NCBI GenBank assembly: GCA_937957805.1
Contig: CALFXW010000172.1
Coordinates: 1-7,272 of the forward strand
Direction of reading: 5' to 3'
Source of the DNA: an uncultured Sphingopyxis sp.
GTDB lineage: Bacteria > Pseudomonadota > Alphaproteobacteria > Sphingomonadales > Sphingomonadaceae
Length of the DNA: 7,272 bases
Shown here: positions 1-6,071 of the stretch, in pieces
How the letters are laid out: each line of letters begins with the position of its first letter
Position numbering within the stretch: the stretch's first letter is position 1
Position numbers and translations under genes: made by a program
The notes under the pieces: generated by a model
The model's database searches: none
The model's input: the letters and a program-made list of their open reading frames with translations, nothing else
Told to the model about the DNA's origin: nothing

Positions 1-10
1 CGCAGTTGGC

Positions 11-1264
11 TCACGCGGGCCGCGGAGCGACTCTGTCATAATGTTCGCACAACCAGCGCCGGCGTGCGAAAGTGTCCGCCGCTGCCGCCCGCGCGGCAAC
101 GCTGGCCGCATCATCGGGTTCATAGTCAAAATCGGCGTCCATTTCATATTGCATGGCCCAGCCGCACGACACCGCCATGACAAAACCGATAATATCCTTG
201 GGCGCGGCGGAAAAATCATTCTCCTGAGCCAGCAGACGCGCCTTGAAGGCGGGGTCGAGCAATTTTGCCTTTTGCGCGTCCCAAGGCAGGCTGGCGATTT
301 CCGCCCATGCGGGCCGGAAACGAAAGGGATGGACGCTGCCACGCCACGCCATGATGACGCCATTGCCGCGCAGCGCAATCTGCGCGACGATATTGGCTCC
401 CTTGGCATTTTCATCGCGCATCGTGGCGATTTGTTCGCTGAGCGGCAATTCCTTGGCGATGGATTGGAGCGCGGCGAAAGTTACCGGCAACCCGGTTTCG
501 CGGCTAAGCTGGCCCATCCAGACAAATTCATTCCATTCGCGCCGAAGGTCGCTCGCCATTTCAAAGACACCATGGCCAACACGGCCCATGGCGCGGCCAA
601 TTTCAACCAATTCTTCGGCGGTTGCGGTCGTGCCGGGCACCAATTCGCCATCCACCGATTTGTGGAGCACGGTGCGGCTGGTCGAAAAGCCGAGCGCACC
701 CGCGCGCACGCCATCCTCCACAATGTCGGCCATCGCCGCAATATCCGCTGCCGTTGGTACCGCGCCGGGGCACTCACGCTCACCCAGCACATAAGCGCGC
801 ACCGCGCCGTGGGGCACATGGGTGCCGACATCCACCGTGCGCGGCAATTGTTCGAGCGCATCAAGATATTCGGGGAAGCTTTCCCAATTCCAGCGCATCC
901 CCTCTGCCAACGCGGTGCCCGGAATATCCTCCACCCCCTCCATCAGGCCGATCAGCCAATCATGCCGGTCGGGGCGCGCAGGGGCAAAGCCAACCCCGCA
1001 ATTACCCATGATGAGCGTGGTGACGCCATGCCAGCTCGAAGGAGCCATTTCGCTGTCCCACGTCGCCTGTCCGTCATAATGGGTGTGCACATCGACAAAG
1101 CCGGGGGTGACAACCAGGCCGGTCGCGTCAATTTCCTCGCGCCCGGCAGAAATAACGCCGCCAACCGCGCTGATTGTCATGCCGTCGATCGCAATATCGC
1201 CAACAAAGGCAGCCGTGCCGCTGCCATCGACAATCGTGCCGCCGCGAATCACCAGATCATGCAT
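11..1264 (-). CDS. N-acyl-D-amino-acid deacylase-type amidohydrolase, C-terminus abnormal/truncated
   Basis: Predicted cytoplasmic zinc hydrolase of the amidohydrolase superfamily (D-aminoacylase/N-acyl-D-glutamate deacylase group); substrate unknown. Numbered from the MHDLVIRGG start: a beta-sandwich opening (LVIRGGTIVDGSG), the metal-binding VHTHYDGQ (His60, His62), MGNCGVGFAP with the Cys (89) that replaces the bridging lysine in D-aminoacylases, and later SVHPFRFRPAW. Family members usually run about 550-580 residues; this one stops at 417. After DADFDYEP and SVAARAAA (about residue 393) the last 24 residues are arginine-rich and unlike the family, so the later metal-site region and C-terminal sandwich are absent. 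ATG at 1264 is preferred over ATG at 1273: it matches the usual family start and has AGGG 9 bases upstream, while the other start abuts AAAGGG directly. It could be a pseudogene, a frameshifted gene continuing left of the window, or a sequencing error. Family assignment is firm; integrity is not. Confidence 0.8.
   Translation of the reverse strand: MHDLVIRGGTIVDGSGTAAFVGDIAIDGMTISAVGGVISAGREEIDATGLVVTPGFVDVHTHYDGQATWDSEMAPSSWHGVTTLIMGNCGVGFAPARPDRHDWLIGLMEGVEDIPGTALAEGMRWNWESFPEYLDALEQLPRTVDVGTHVPHGAVRAYVLGERECPGAVPTAADIAAMADIVEDGVRAGALGFSTSRTVLHKSVDGELVPGTTATAEELVEIGRAMGRVGHGVFEMASDLRREWNEFVWMGQLSRETGLPVTFAALQSIAKELPLSEQIATMRDENAKGANIVAQIALRGNGVIMAWRGSVHPFRFRPAWAEIASLPWDAQKAKLLDPAFKARLLAQENDFSAAPKDIIGFVMAVSCGWAMQYEMDADFDYEPDDAASVAARAAAADTFARRRWLCEHYDRVAPRPA
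44..70. repeat. Perfect 7-bp inverted repeat inside the aberrant amidohydrolase tail
   Basis: TTCGCAC (44-50) and GTGCGAA (64-70) are exact reverse complements around a 13-base GC-rich spacer. They lie inside the stretch where the amidohydrolase reading frame no longer resembles its family. No T-run follows on either strand, so this is a poor intrinsic terminator. It may be chance in GC-rich DNA, a recombination or insertion scar, or a hairpin that promotes sequencing error. Confidence 0.4.
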
Positions 1265-1373
1265 ATCACCCATCCCTTTGCCAAAGGCTCCAACGGGTTT
1301 ATGCTGCCACGGACATCGGTGTCACGCAACCTATTGGCACATAGAATGCCATGAAAGATAGGGATGAGAAATC
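1265..1373. promoter_or_regulatory. Divergent intergenic region, presumed promoters for the amidohydrolase and the methyltransferase
   Basis: This is the only sizeable non-coding stretch in the window and separates two divergently read genes, so both promoters should lie here. On the plus strand a weak -35/-10-like pair, TTGCCA (1278-1283) and TATGCT (1300-1305), has 16-base spacing; it is unproven. A short inverted repeat TGGCA-N7-TGCCA (1335-1351) lies just upstream of the methyltransferase ribosome binding site (AGGGATGAG, 1360-1368) and could be an operator. Function here is inferred from gene orientation; individual elements are weak. Confidence 0.45.
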
Positions 1374-2138
1374 ATGCGCTTACCCATTTTGAGCATTTTT
1401 GCTGCCGCCACTTTCCTCAGCGCTTCGGGCTGCACGACAATGGGACAAAGCGCGCCTGTCAGTGCCGATTATGCCGCTGCGCTGGCCGATCCGGCGCGTC
1501 CCGCCGCCGAGCGTGAGCGGGATGCCGCTCGCCTCCCCGCCGAATTATTGGCCTTTGCCGGCATCCGTCCCGGCATGACGGTGGGCGATTATGTCATGGG
1601 TGGTGGCTATCTGACCCGGATATTGAGCGGCGCTGTTGGCCCCAATGGCCATGTTTATGCCTTTCAGCCGGCCGAATTTATTGCCTTTCGCGCCCAATAT
1701 GGGGAGGAACAGCGCCAGGTTGATGCGGCATATGTCAATGTCGATGCGGTGACCGGCCCCGCCGCCGCCCCGCCATTTCCCGTGCCGCTCGACGCCATCA
1801 TCACCGTGCAGAATTTCCACGACCTTTACCTCAGCGCCTTGCCCGCCGATACCAGCACACGGGCGAGCCGCGCATTATTTGCCGCGCTGAAACCGGGGGG
1901 CGTTTTGGTGGTGGTGGACCATAGTGCAGCGGCGGACAGCGGCACACGCGATGTGGACCGGTTGCACCGGATTGACCGCGCCGCCGTCGTCAGCGCGCTG
2001 ACCGGTGCTGGCTTTGTGCTCGACGCGGAAAGCAATCTTTACGCGCGCCCAGCCGATACGCGCAGCGTCAATGTCTTTGACCCCGCCATCCGCGGGCACA
2101 CTGACCAGTTTACGCTGCGGTTCCGCAAGCCGGGCTGA
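1374..2138 (+). CDS. COG4798-type predicted SAM-dependent methyltransferase with lipoprotein signal
   Basis: 254 residues. Residues 1-20 form a short signal: a charged start, a hydrophobic stretch (ILSIFAAATFL) and a lipobox-like ASGC ending at Cys20, suggesting export and lipid anchoring. The rest fits a Rossmann methyltransferase of the COG4798 group: LLAFAGIRPGMTVGDYVMGGGYLTR (58-82) carries a GGG loop in place of the classical GxGxG, NFHDLY (147-152), ALKPGGVLVVVDHS (171-184), LHRID (197-201), then ARPADTR and DPAIRGHTDQFTLRF near the end. Length and motif order are full for the group. The start is supported by AGGGATGAG 5-13 bases upstream. Substrate is unknown. Export of a SAM-dependent enzyme is biochemically puzzling, since SAM is cytoplasmic, so it may act on something else or no longer methylate. 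It reads away from the amidohydrolase and towards the glutamine amidotransferase gene, ending 5 bases from that gene's stop codon. Confidence 0.85.
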   Translation: MRLPILSIFAAATFLSASGCTTMGQSAPVSADYAAALADPARPAAERERDAARLPAELLAFAGIRPGMTVGDYVMGGGYLTRILSGAVGPNGHVYAFQPAEFIAFRAQYGEEQRQVDAAYVNVDAVTGPAAAPPFPVPLDAIITVQNFHDLYLSALPADTSTRASRALFAALKPGGVLVVVDHSAAADSGTRDVDRLHRIDRAAVVSALTGAGFVLDAESNLYARPADTRSVNVFDPAIRGHTDQFTLRFRKPG

Positions 2139-2143
2139 ATATC

Positions 2144-3070
2144 CTAAATATCGAGCGCGGCGATGCGGCGGCGCGGACTGGCAGCGCTGCCATCCGCCGC
2201 GCCATCGACCAGCAAGGCGGCATATTCGGGGACTTCGACCCATGTCGCAACATCGCGGGTTGCCGGTTCGCTGGCGACCAATGTGGATGCGCCTGCCGAA
2301 CCGCCAGTCATTTTCCATTCGCCATCGGCAAATTGATAGGCCGCGCCCATCGTGTACCACAGGCTGAGGAAATTGACCCCGCCTTGGAACGGGGGTCGTT
2401 CAAAGCGCCCGAAGTCAAAGGTAAAGCGCACCGCGAGCAGGCTGCGCCCATCCCCCAACAACAAATTGACGGAGGACGACTGGGTGATGCCGCGCCGCGA
2501 GCGTATGTCGCGCACGATGGCAAGCGCGCGCTGGGTTGCCGCCAACAGCGCATCGAGGCTGCATGGCCCCGCCACATCCCCATCCAGACAGGAAAGGATC
2601 AGCGCATAGAGCCATGCACTGTCGGTCATCGCCGCGATATGCGGCAAAATATCGGGCCGGATATGCGCGACAAGGTCGTAGCGCATTTCGCCAAAACGGG
2701 CGAGATCGCCATTATGCGCCAGCACCAGCGGTGAACCAGCCAGCGAAAATGGGTGGAGGCTTTGCCGGTTGACCGCCACATGCCCGTCATATGGAATGCC
2801 GCGCAGATGCGCGATCAGCGCGCGCACGCGCAATTTTGTGGCGATCGAACGTAAATTGGGGTCAAAAATTGCAACATCGGTTGAACGAAATAATAGCGGC
2901 AGATGCGGGTCGGCCATCGCATCATCCCATGCCGCCAGTCCATAGCCCGCCAGATTGAGCATCGATAGCATTTGCGCATCCACCACCTGATGGATCAGGC
3001 TGGAATCGGGCTTGATCAGCAAATCATCCAGCCCGACACTGGTGCCGATATATCCCAACATCCGGCACAT
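2144..3070 (-). CDS. Class II glutamine amidotransferase (Ntn hydrolase, YafJ/EgtC-like, COG0121)
   Basis: 308 residues. The chain begins MCRMLGYIG: removal of Met exposes Cys2 as the N-terminal nucleophile that releases ammonia from glutamine. Supporting class II motifs: ALIAHLRG (84-91), NRQSLHPF (101-108), VLAHNGDL (116-123, glutamine-site HNG), MTDSAWLY (148-155), VNLLLGDGRSLLAVRF (201-216) and TLVASEPATRD (263-273). Length fits stand-alone amidotransferases; no synthase or transferase domain is attached, so the ammonia acceptor is unknown. It is unlikely to be EgtC specifically, because no ergothioneine genes are nearby. The ATG overlaps the stop of the upstream cNMP-binding gene by one base (TAATG), with a good ribosome site inside that gene, so the two are probably translationally coupled. 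It is the last gene of the five-gene minus-strand run. Catalytic residues appear intact; family certain, role unknown. Confidence 0.9.
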   Translation of the reverse strand: MCRMLGYIGTSVGLDDLLIKPDSSLIHQVVDAQMLSMLNLAGYGLAAWDDAMADPHLPLLFRSTDVAIFDPNLRSIATKLRVRALIAHLRGIPYDGHVAVNRQSLHPFSLAGSPLVLAHNGDLARFGEMRYDLVAHIRPDILPHIAAMTDSAWLYALILSCLDGDVAGPCSLDALLAATQRALAIVRDIRSRRGITQSSSVNLLLGDGRSLLAVRFTFDFGRFERPPFQGGVNFLSLWYTMGAAYQFADGEWKMTGGSAGASTLVASEPATRDVATWVEVPEYAALLVDGAADGSAASPRRRIAALDI

Positions 3071-4026
3071 TAACGCATACTCCCCGCCGCGCGTTGCAGC
3101 CGGCCTAGGATGCGCGACAGGCGGCGCAGGTCGCGCACCATTTGCAAGCCTGCCTGACGCATCACCATGCGCGCAAAGCTGCTTTCGCCGCGCCGCAATG
3201 CCTGCAAAGCGTGCCCATCAATCAGGAAAACCACACCCTCTTCACGCATGTCGAGGTGGAGCAGCCTCTCCACCCCGTCGAGCATCGGGGCGATTCCGGC
3301 AAAACTGCCCGGCCCATAAAGGAAAATCTGTTCATTGCCGTGTGCGGATGGGAGCGTGGCCCGCACCGCGCCGCGCGCAACCGCATAGAGGGATTCGGGT
3401 GCATCGCCGCCGCGTGCCAGCAGCGTACCACGGGGTGCAGCGACCCGCCGCGCCATGGTGCCAAGCGCGGCCCAATCTTCGCTGTCAAAGCTATCAAAAC
3501 CCGGAAAACTGTGGAGGAGCGCCGCCATATTGCCCGCGTCGCTTGCCGGTGGCGGTGGCAGATCGCCCAATTGTCGCGCCACCCCGGCGCCATGGTCCAG
3601 CAATGCGGCAATGTCGAACAAAGTTGTGCGGGTGCGCTCGGCCACTTCGATCCGCATCCTGTCGAGCAGCAAATGCGCCGCCGCATCGCCGCTCTGTGCC
3701 AGCGGGTGAAAGCGTTCGAGCGTCAGCCGCCAGCCGCTGCAATCGCAAATCGCCCGCGCACTGGCCGATCGCACACCTTGGTCGAGCAGCGATAATTCGC
3801 CGACGCTTTCGCCTGCACCCAATTCGCCGATCATCACCTCGCCATCGCCCGGCGTCCGCCCGATCAGCGCAACTCGCCCATGTTCGATGATATAGACGCC
3901 GCTTGTCGGTTCGCCCTGTCGGAAAAGATAATCGCCATTTGCCGCGTTAAATCGACTTTCATCAATGCCCAGACGTGCCAGCGCCCCAGCGTCCAACCCG
4001 GCGAGGAGCGGCGGCAGCGCGCTCAC
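3070..4026 (-). CDS. Tandem cyclic-nucleotide-binding (Crp-like sensor) domain protein without a DNA-binding domain
   Basis: 318 residues, GTG start. Two cNMP-binding beta-barrels appear in series. Domain 1 (about 15-120) has YLFRQGEPTSGVYIIEHGRVAL (33-54) and the phosphate-binding cassette GESVGELSLLDQGVRSASARA (72-92), with Glu77 and Arg86 in the positions expected to hold the cyclic nucleotide. Domain 2 (about 175-275) has LLARGGDAPESLYAVARGAVRA (202-223) but a degenerate cassette (GSFAGIAPMLDG, no Glu), so it may bind poorly or serve structurally. The last 40 residues are helical and basic; no helix-turn-helix is recognisable, so this is a sensor or regulator by protein contact rather than a Crp-type transcription factor. 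The start overlaps the acyl-CoA dehydrogenase stop (GTGA), with GGAT about 8-11 bases upstream, and its own stop overlaps the amidotransferase start. Partner and ligand are unknown. Confidence 0.82.
   Translation of the reverse strand: MSALPPLLAGLDAGALARLGIDESRFNAANGDYLFRQGEPTSGVYIIEHGRVALIGRTPGDGEVMIGELGAGESVGELSLLDQGVRSASARAICDCSGWRLTLERFHPLAQSGDAAAHLLLDRMRIEVAERTRTTLFDIAALLDHGAGVARQLGDLPPPPASDAGNMAALLHSFPGFDSFDSEDWAALGTMARRVAAPRGTLLARGGDAPESLYAVARGAVRATLPSAHGNEQIFLYGPGSFAGIAPMLDGVERLLHLDMREEGVVFLIDGHALQALRRGESSFARMVMRQAGLQMVRDLRRLSRILGRLQRAAGSMR
3080..3085 (-). promoter_or_regulatory. Ribosome binding site for the glutamine amidotransferase gene
   Basis: GGGGAG on the minus strand lies 9 bases before the ATG at 3070 and inside the last codons of the upstream cNMP-binding gene. 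It supports the MCRMLGY start, which is required for a catalytic N-terminal Cys, and supports coupled translation across the TAATG overlap. Confidence 0.65.
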
Positions 4027-5312
4027 GCCCCGCCATCCGCTTTTTTGGGGCCGATATAGCCAAAGAGATAGGCCGCAACCTTGCGCATCTGAATCTCCTC
4101 CGCCCCTTCGGTAATACGATAGCGCCGGTGGTGGCGATAAATATGTTCAAACGGCTTGTGCCGCGAATAACCGATGCCGCCATGCACCTGCATCGCCCGG
4201 TCGGCGGCTTCGCACACCAGCCGGTTCGCCCAATAATTGCACATGGAAATACGGTCGGACAGTTGATGTTCCCATTGCGCATGGGGAATATTGTCCATCT
4301 CCCACGCGGTTTTGTGGATCAGCAGGCGGAGCATTTCGCATTGGGTCGCCAATTCGACGAGCGGAAATTGTATCCCCTGATTGCGCGCCAATGGTTCCCC
4401 AAATGGTTTGCGCTGCCGGGCGTAAGCAACGCTTTCATCGACACAATATTGTGCCGCGCCGAGCGAAGATGCGGCCTGCCGGATGCGGTTCTGATGGACA
4501 AAGCTCTGTGCGAGCGAAAGGCCGCGCCCTTCCTCCCCCAACAAGGTATCATCGGGCACCCAGACGTTGGTAAAGCTGAGCCGGGGGTGATCGGTCGGCA
4601 TGTTGAATGTCCAGAGATATTCCTCAATCACCAGACCGTCGCTGGGGTTGGGGACGAGGAAACAGCTGATCCCGCGTGCATCGCCTGCTTGGCCGTGGGT
4701 GCGGGCAAAGGTGGCGCAATGGCTCGCCACATGCATGCCGGTGATCCACATTTTTTCACCATTTATGCGCCAGCCCGACACGCCATCGCGCGTTTCGCGC
4801 ACCGCACGGGTTTCCATATGTGTTGCGTCCGAACCATGATTGGGCTCGGTCAGGCCAAAGGCAACGCGCCGTTCGCCAGCAAAGCCGCCGCGAATAAATT
4901 CATCCTTCTGCGCCTCTGTCCCCCATTGGTCGAACATGGCGACAAAGGGGAAATTGCCGACAATCGAATGTTCATTCTGCAAATCATTGTGCAGGCCCAG
5001 TCCCCGGCGCGCCAGATGTTCGCGGATAACCGCCATCCACAAATTGCTGCCGTCCTTGCCGCCATAGCGGGCAGGCGCGGAAAAGCGCCAATGCCCCGCG
5101 GCATCCGCCCGCCGTGCCGTAACGCGCAGCAATGCCTCCCATTCATGACGCGGCAGGCCACCGGCTTCAAAATCGGTGCGCGCCCATTCGCGGCGATGGT
5201 CAAAAAAACGGATATTATCGTCCGCCGCTTCGAGCGGGCGGATTTCCGCTTCGATGAAGGCATCGAGTTCGGCGAGATAGGCCGCCAGATCATCACCCAA
5301 GGAAAAATCCAT
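4023..5312 (-). CDS. Acyl-CoA dehydrogenase family protein, LvaC/ACAD10-11-like
   Basis: 429 residues, full length for this subgroup. FAD-dependent acyl-CoA dehydrogenase fold: RYGGKDGSNL (82-91), flavin-contacting FGLTEPNHGSDATHME (152-167), INGEKMWITG (183-192), YARQRKPFG (297-305), QVHGGIGYSRHKPFEH (375-390) and RITEGAEEIQ (399-408), whose Glu402 falls at the medium-chain-dehydrogenase catalytic glutamate position. The neighbouring APH-type kinase with DUF6285 points to the LvaC/ACAD11 role: acting on a 4-phosphoacyl-CoA made by the kinase, so that 4-hydroxy acids can enter beta-oxidation. That role is inferred from context; a plain alpha,beta-dehydrogenase is the alternative. The start has a G-rich ribosome site (GAGGGG, 5322-5327) 9 bases upstream. 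There are 48 bases after the Nmad3 stop, and the gene's own stop overlaps the cNMP-binding gene by four bases. Confidence 0.9.
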   Translation of the reverse strand: MDFSLGDDLAAYLAELDAFIEAEIRPLEAADDNIRFFDHRREWARTDFEAGGLPRHEWEALLRVTARRADAAGHWRFSAPARYGGKDGSNLWMAVIREHLARRGLGLHNDLQNEHSIVGNFPFVAMFDQWGTEAQKDEFIRGGFAGERRVAFGLTEPNHGSDATHMETRAVRETRDGVSGWRINGEKMWITGMHVASHCATFARTHGQAGDARGISCFLVPNPSDGLVIEEYLWTFNMPTDHPRLSFTNVWVPDDTLLGEEGRGLSLAQSFVHQNRIRQAASSLGAAQYCVDESVAYARQRKPFGEPLARNQGIQFPLVELATQCEMLRLLIHKTAWEMDNIPHAQWEHQLSDRISMCNYWANRLVCEAADRAMQVHGGIGYSRHKPFEHIYRHHRRYRITEGAEEIQMRKVAAYLFGYIGPKKADGGA

Positions 5313-5360
5313 CGCCCACCCCCCCTCGGCGACAAATGCTGCCGCGATATGCGACTGAAA

Positions 5361-6071
5361 TCAATCGCTTTCGATTGTGGTGATGATTTGGTCGAGCCAT
5401 TCCATCGCCGCGTCATCTCCCGCAATATCGACGACAAATTCCTGCCCGCGCGCCACGCTTTGCAGCCGGTTATCGGGCAACCAACGCCTTGGGTCACCGT
5501 GAAAGGAAAGGCACCGCCTGTTATGCAGCCAATCAGGCACACGCCACAGGCTGACTGGCCCGTCGGCAACCGAAAGGCGCAAGGCAGGTGATGCGCCCGA
5601 CGCACGCGCACCGCGCCCGACAAAAACGCGGTTGTTTTTCCAATCGGGGTTCAGGAAATGCGGATGGTCAGGCGCAAAGTTGGGCGGCGCATCGCCCGCT
5701 GCAACATCCAACATCTGCTCCACTGCCAAAAATCCAAAAATGCGGTGATGGGGGGCATGACCATCCCCCGCAAACAGCCCGAAAAATAGGAAAATATCCC
5801 CCTCGCTCACGCCTTGGTTGGTAAGGTGCGCCGCCGCAGCGCCTTGTTGGCCAAAGGCAACCCTCCCATCGGCAAAATAGGGGTCATGGTGGCACAGCGC
5901 CGCGCCATTGCGCACATACGCACCAAGGCCAATGTCGTGGTAGGATGTGCGGCTGATGTCTTTATGTGGCTTGGCGGGGATGGGCAGGCTGATCGGCACC
6001 CCGCCAACAATAGGGGATGGGCCACCACCCGAACCGCTGTCGAACCCCTTGCGACTCAATATCAGTTTCAT
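5361..6071 (-). CDS. Nmad3 family protein (nucleotide modification associated domain 3)
   Basis: 236 residues, essentially one domain. Recognised from an ordered set of family motifs: MKLILSRKGFDSGSGGGPSP (1-20), ISLPIPAK (27-34), a His-rich CHHDPYF (60-66), AFGQQGAAAAHLTNQGVSEGD (72-92), IFLFFGLF (93-100), HRIFGFL (109-115), PDHPHFLNPD (134-143), VSLWRVPDWL (173-182), LSFHGDPRRW (188-197) and QSVARGQEFVVD (204-215). Nmad3 was defined computationally through association with DNA base-modification systems; I know of no proven reaction for it. No signal peptide or membrane segment is seen. The start was set at 6071 because similarity begins exactly at MKLILSRKG; this ATG overlaps the kinase stop by four bases (ATGA). 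There is no clear ribosome site, so translation probably depends on coupling. An in-frame ATG at 6341 lies inside the kinase gene and precedes only shadow sequence. No modification enzyme is visible nearby, so the role here is open. Confidence 0.82.
   Translation of the reverse strand: MKLILSRKGFDSGSGGGPSPIVGGVPISLPIPAKPHKDISRTSYHDIGLGAYVRNGAALCHHDPYFADGRVAFGQQGAAAAHLTNQGVSEGDIFLFFGLFAGDGHAPHHRIFGFLAVEQMLDVAAGDAPPNFAPDHPHFLNPDWKNNRVFVGRGARASGASPALRLSVADGPVSLWRVPDWLHNRRCLSFHGDPRRWLPDNRLQSVARGQEFVVDIAGDDAAMEWLDQIITTIESD
5362..5377 (-). other. Small intercistronic hairpin over the Nmad3 stop codon
   Basis: On the minus strand CAATCG and CGATTG form a perfect 6-bp stem around an AAAG loop, followed by ATTTCAG. 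The stem includes the first bases of the Nmad3 stop codon (TGA, 5363-5361) and lies just before the only untranslated gap in the five-gene run. The T-run is too weak for a confident terminator; it could be an attenuator, an mRNA-processing site or chance. Confidence 0.3.

Noticed and set aside
41..1354. Long plus-strand open frame (437 codons) opposite the amidohydrolase
   Set aside because: It mirrors a gene with clear family motifs; the translation is rich in Arg, His and Ala with no recognisable domain, as expected for an antisense frame in high-GC DNA.
2116..2127. TGCGGTTCCGCA palindrome near the methyltransferase end as a terminator
   Set aside because: The loop is too small for the full stem, no T-run follows, and it lies in conserved coding sequence (TLRFRKPG).
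3975..5591. Very long plus-strand open frame (538 codons) opposite the acyl-CoA dehydrogenase
   Set aside because: The minus strand encodes a full-length dehydrogenase with all motifs; the plus-strand product has no family features and crosses gene boundaries, so it is a compositional shadow.
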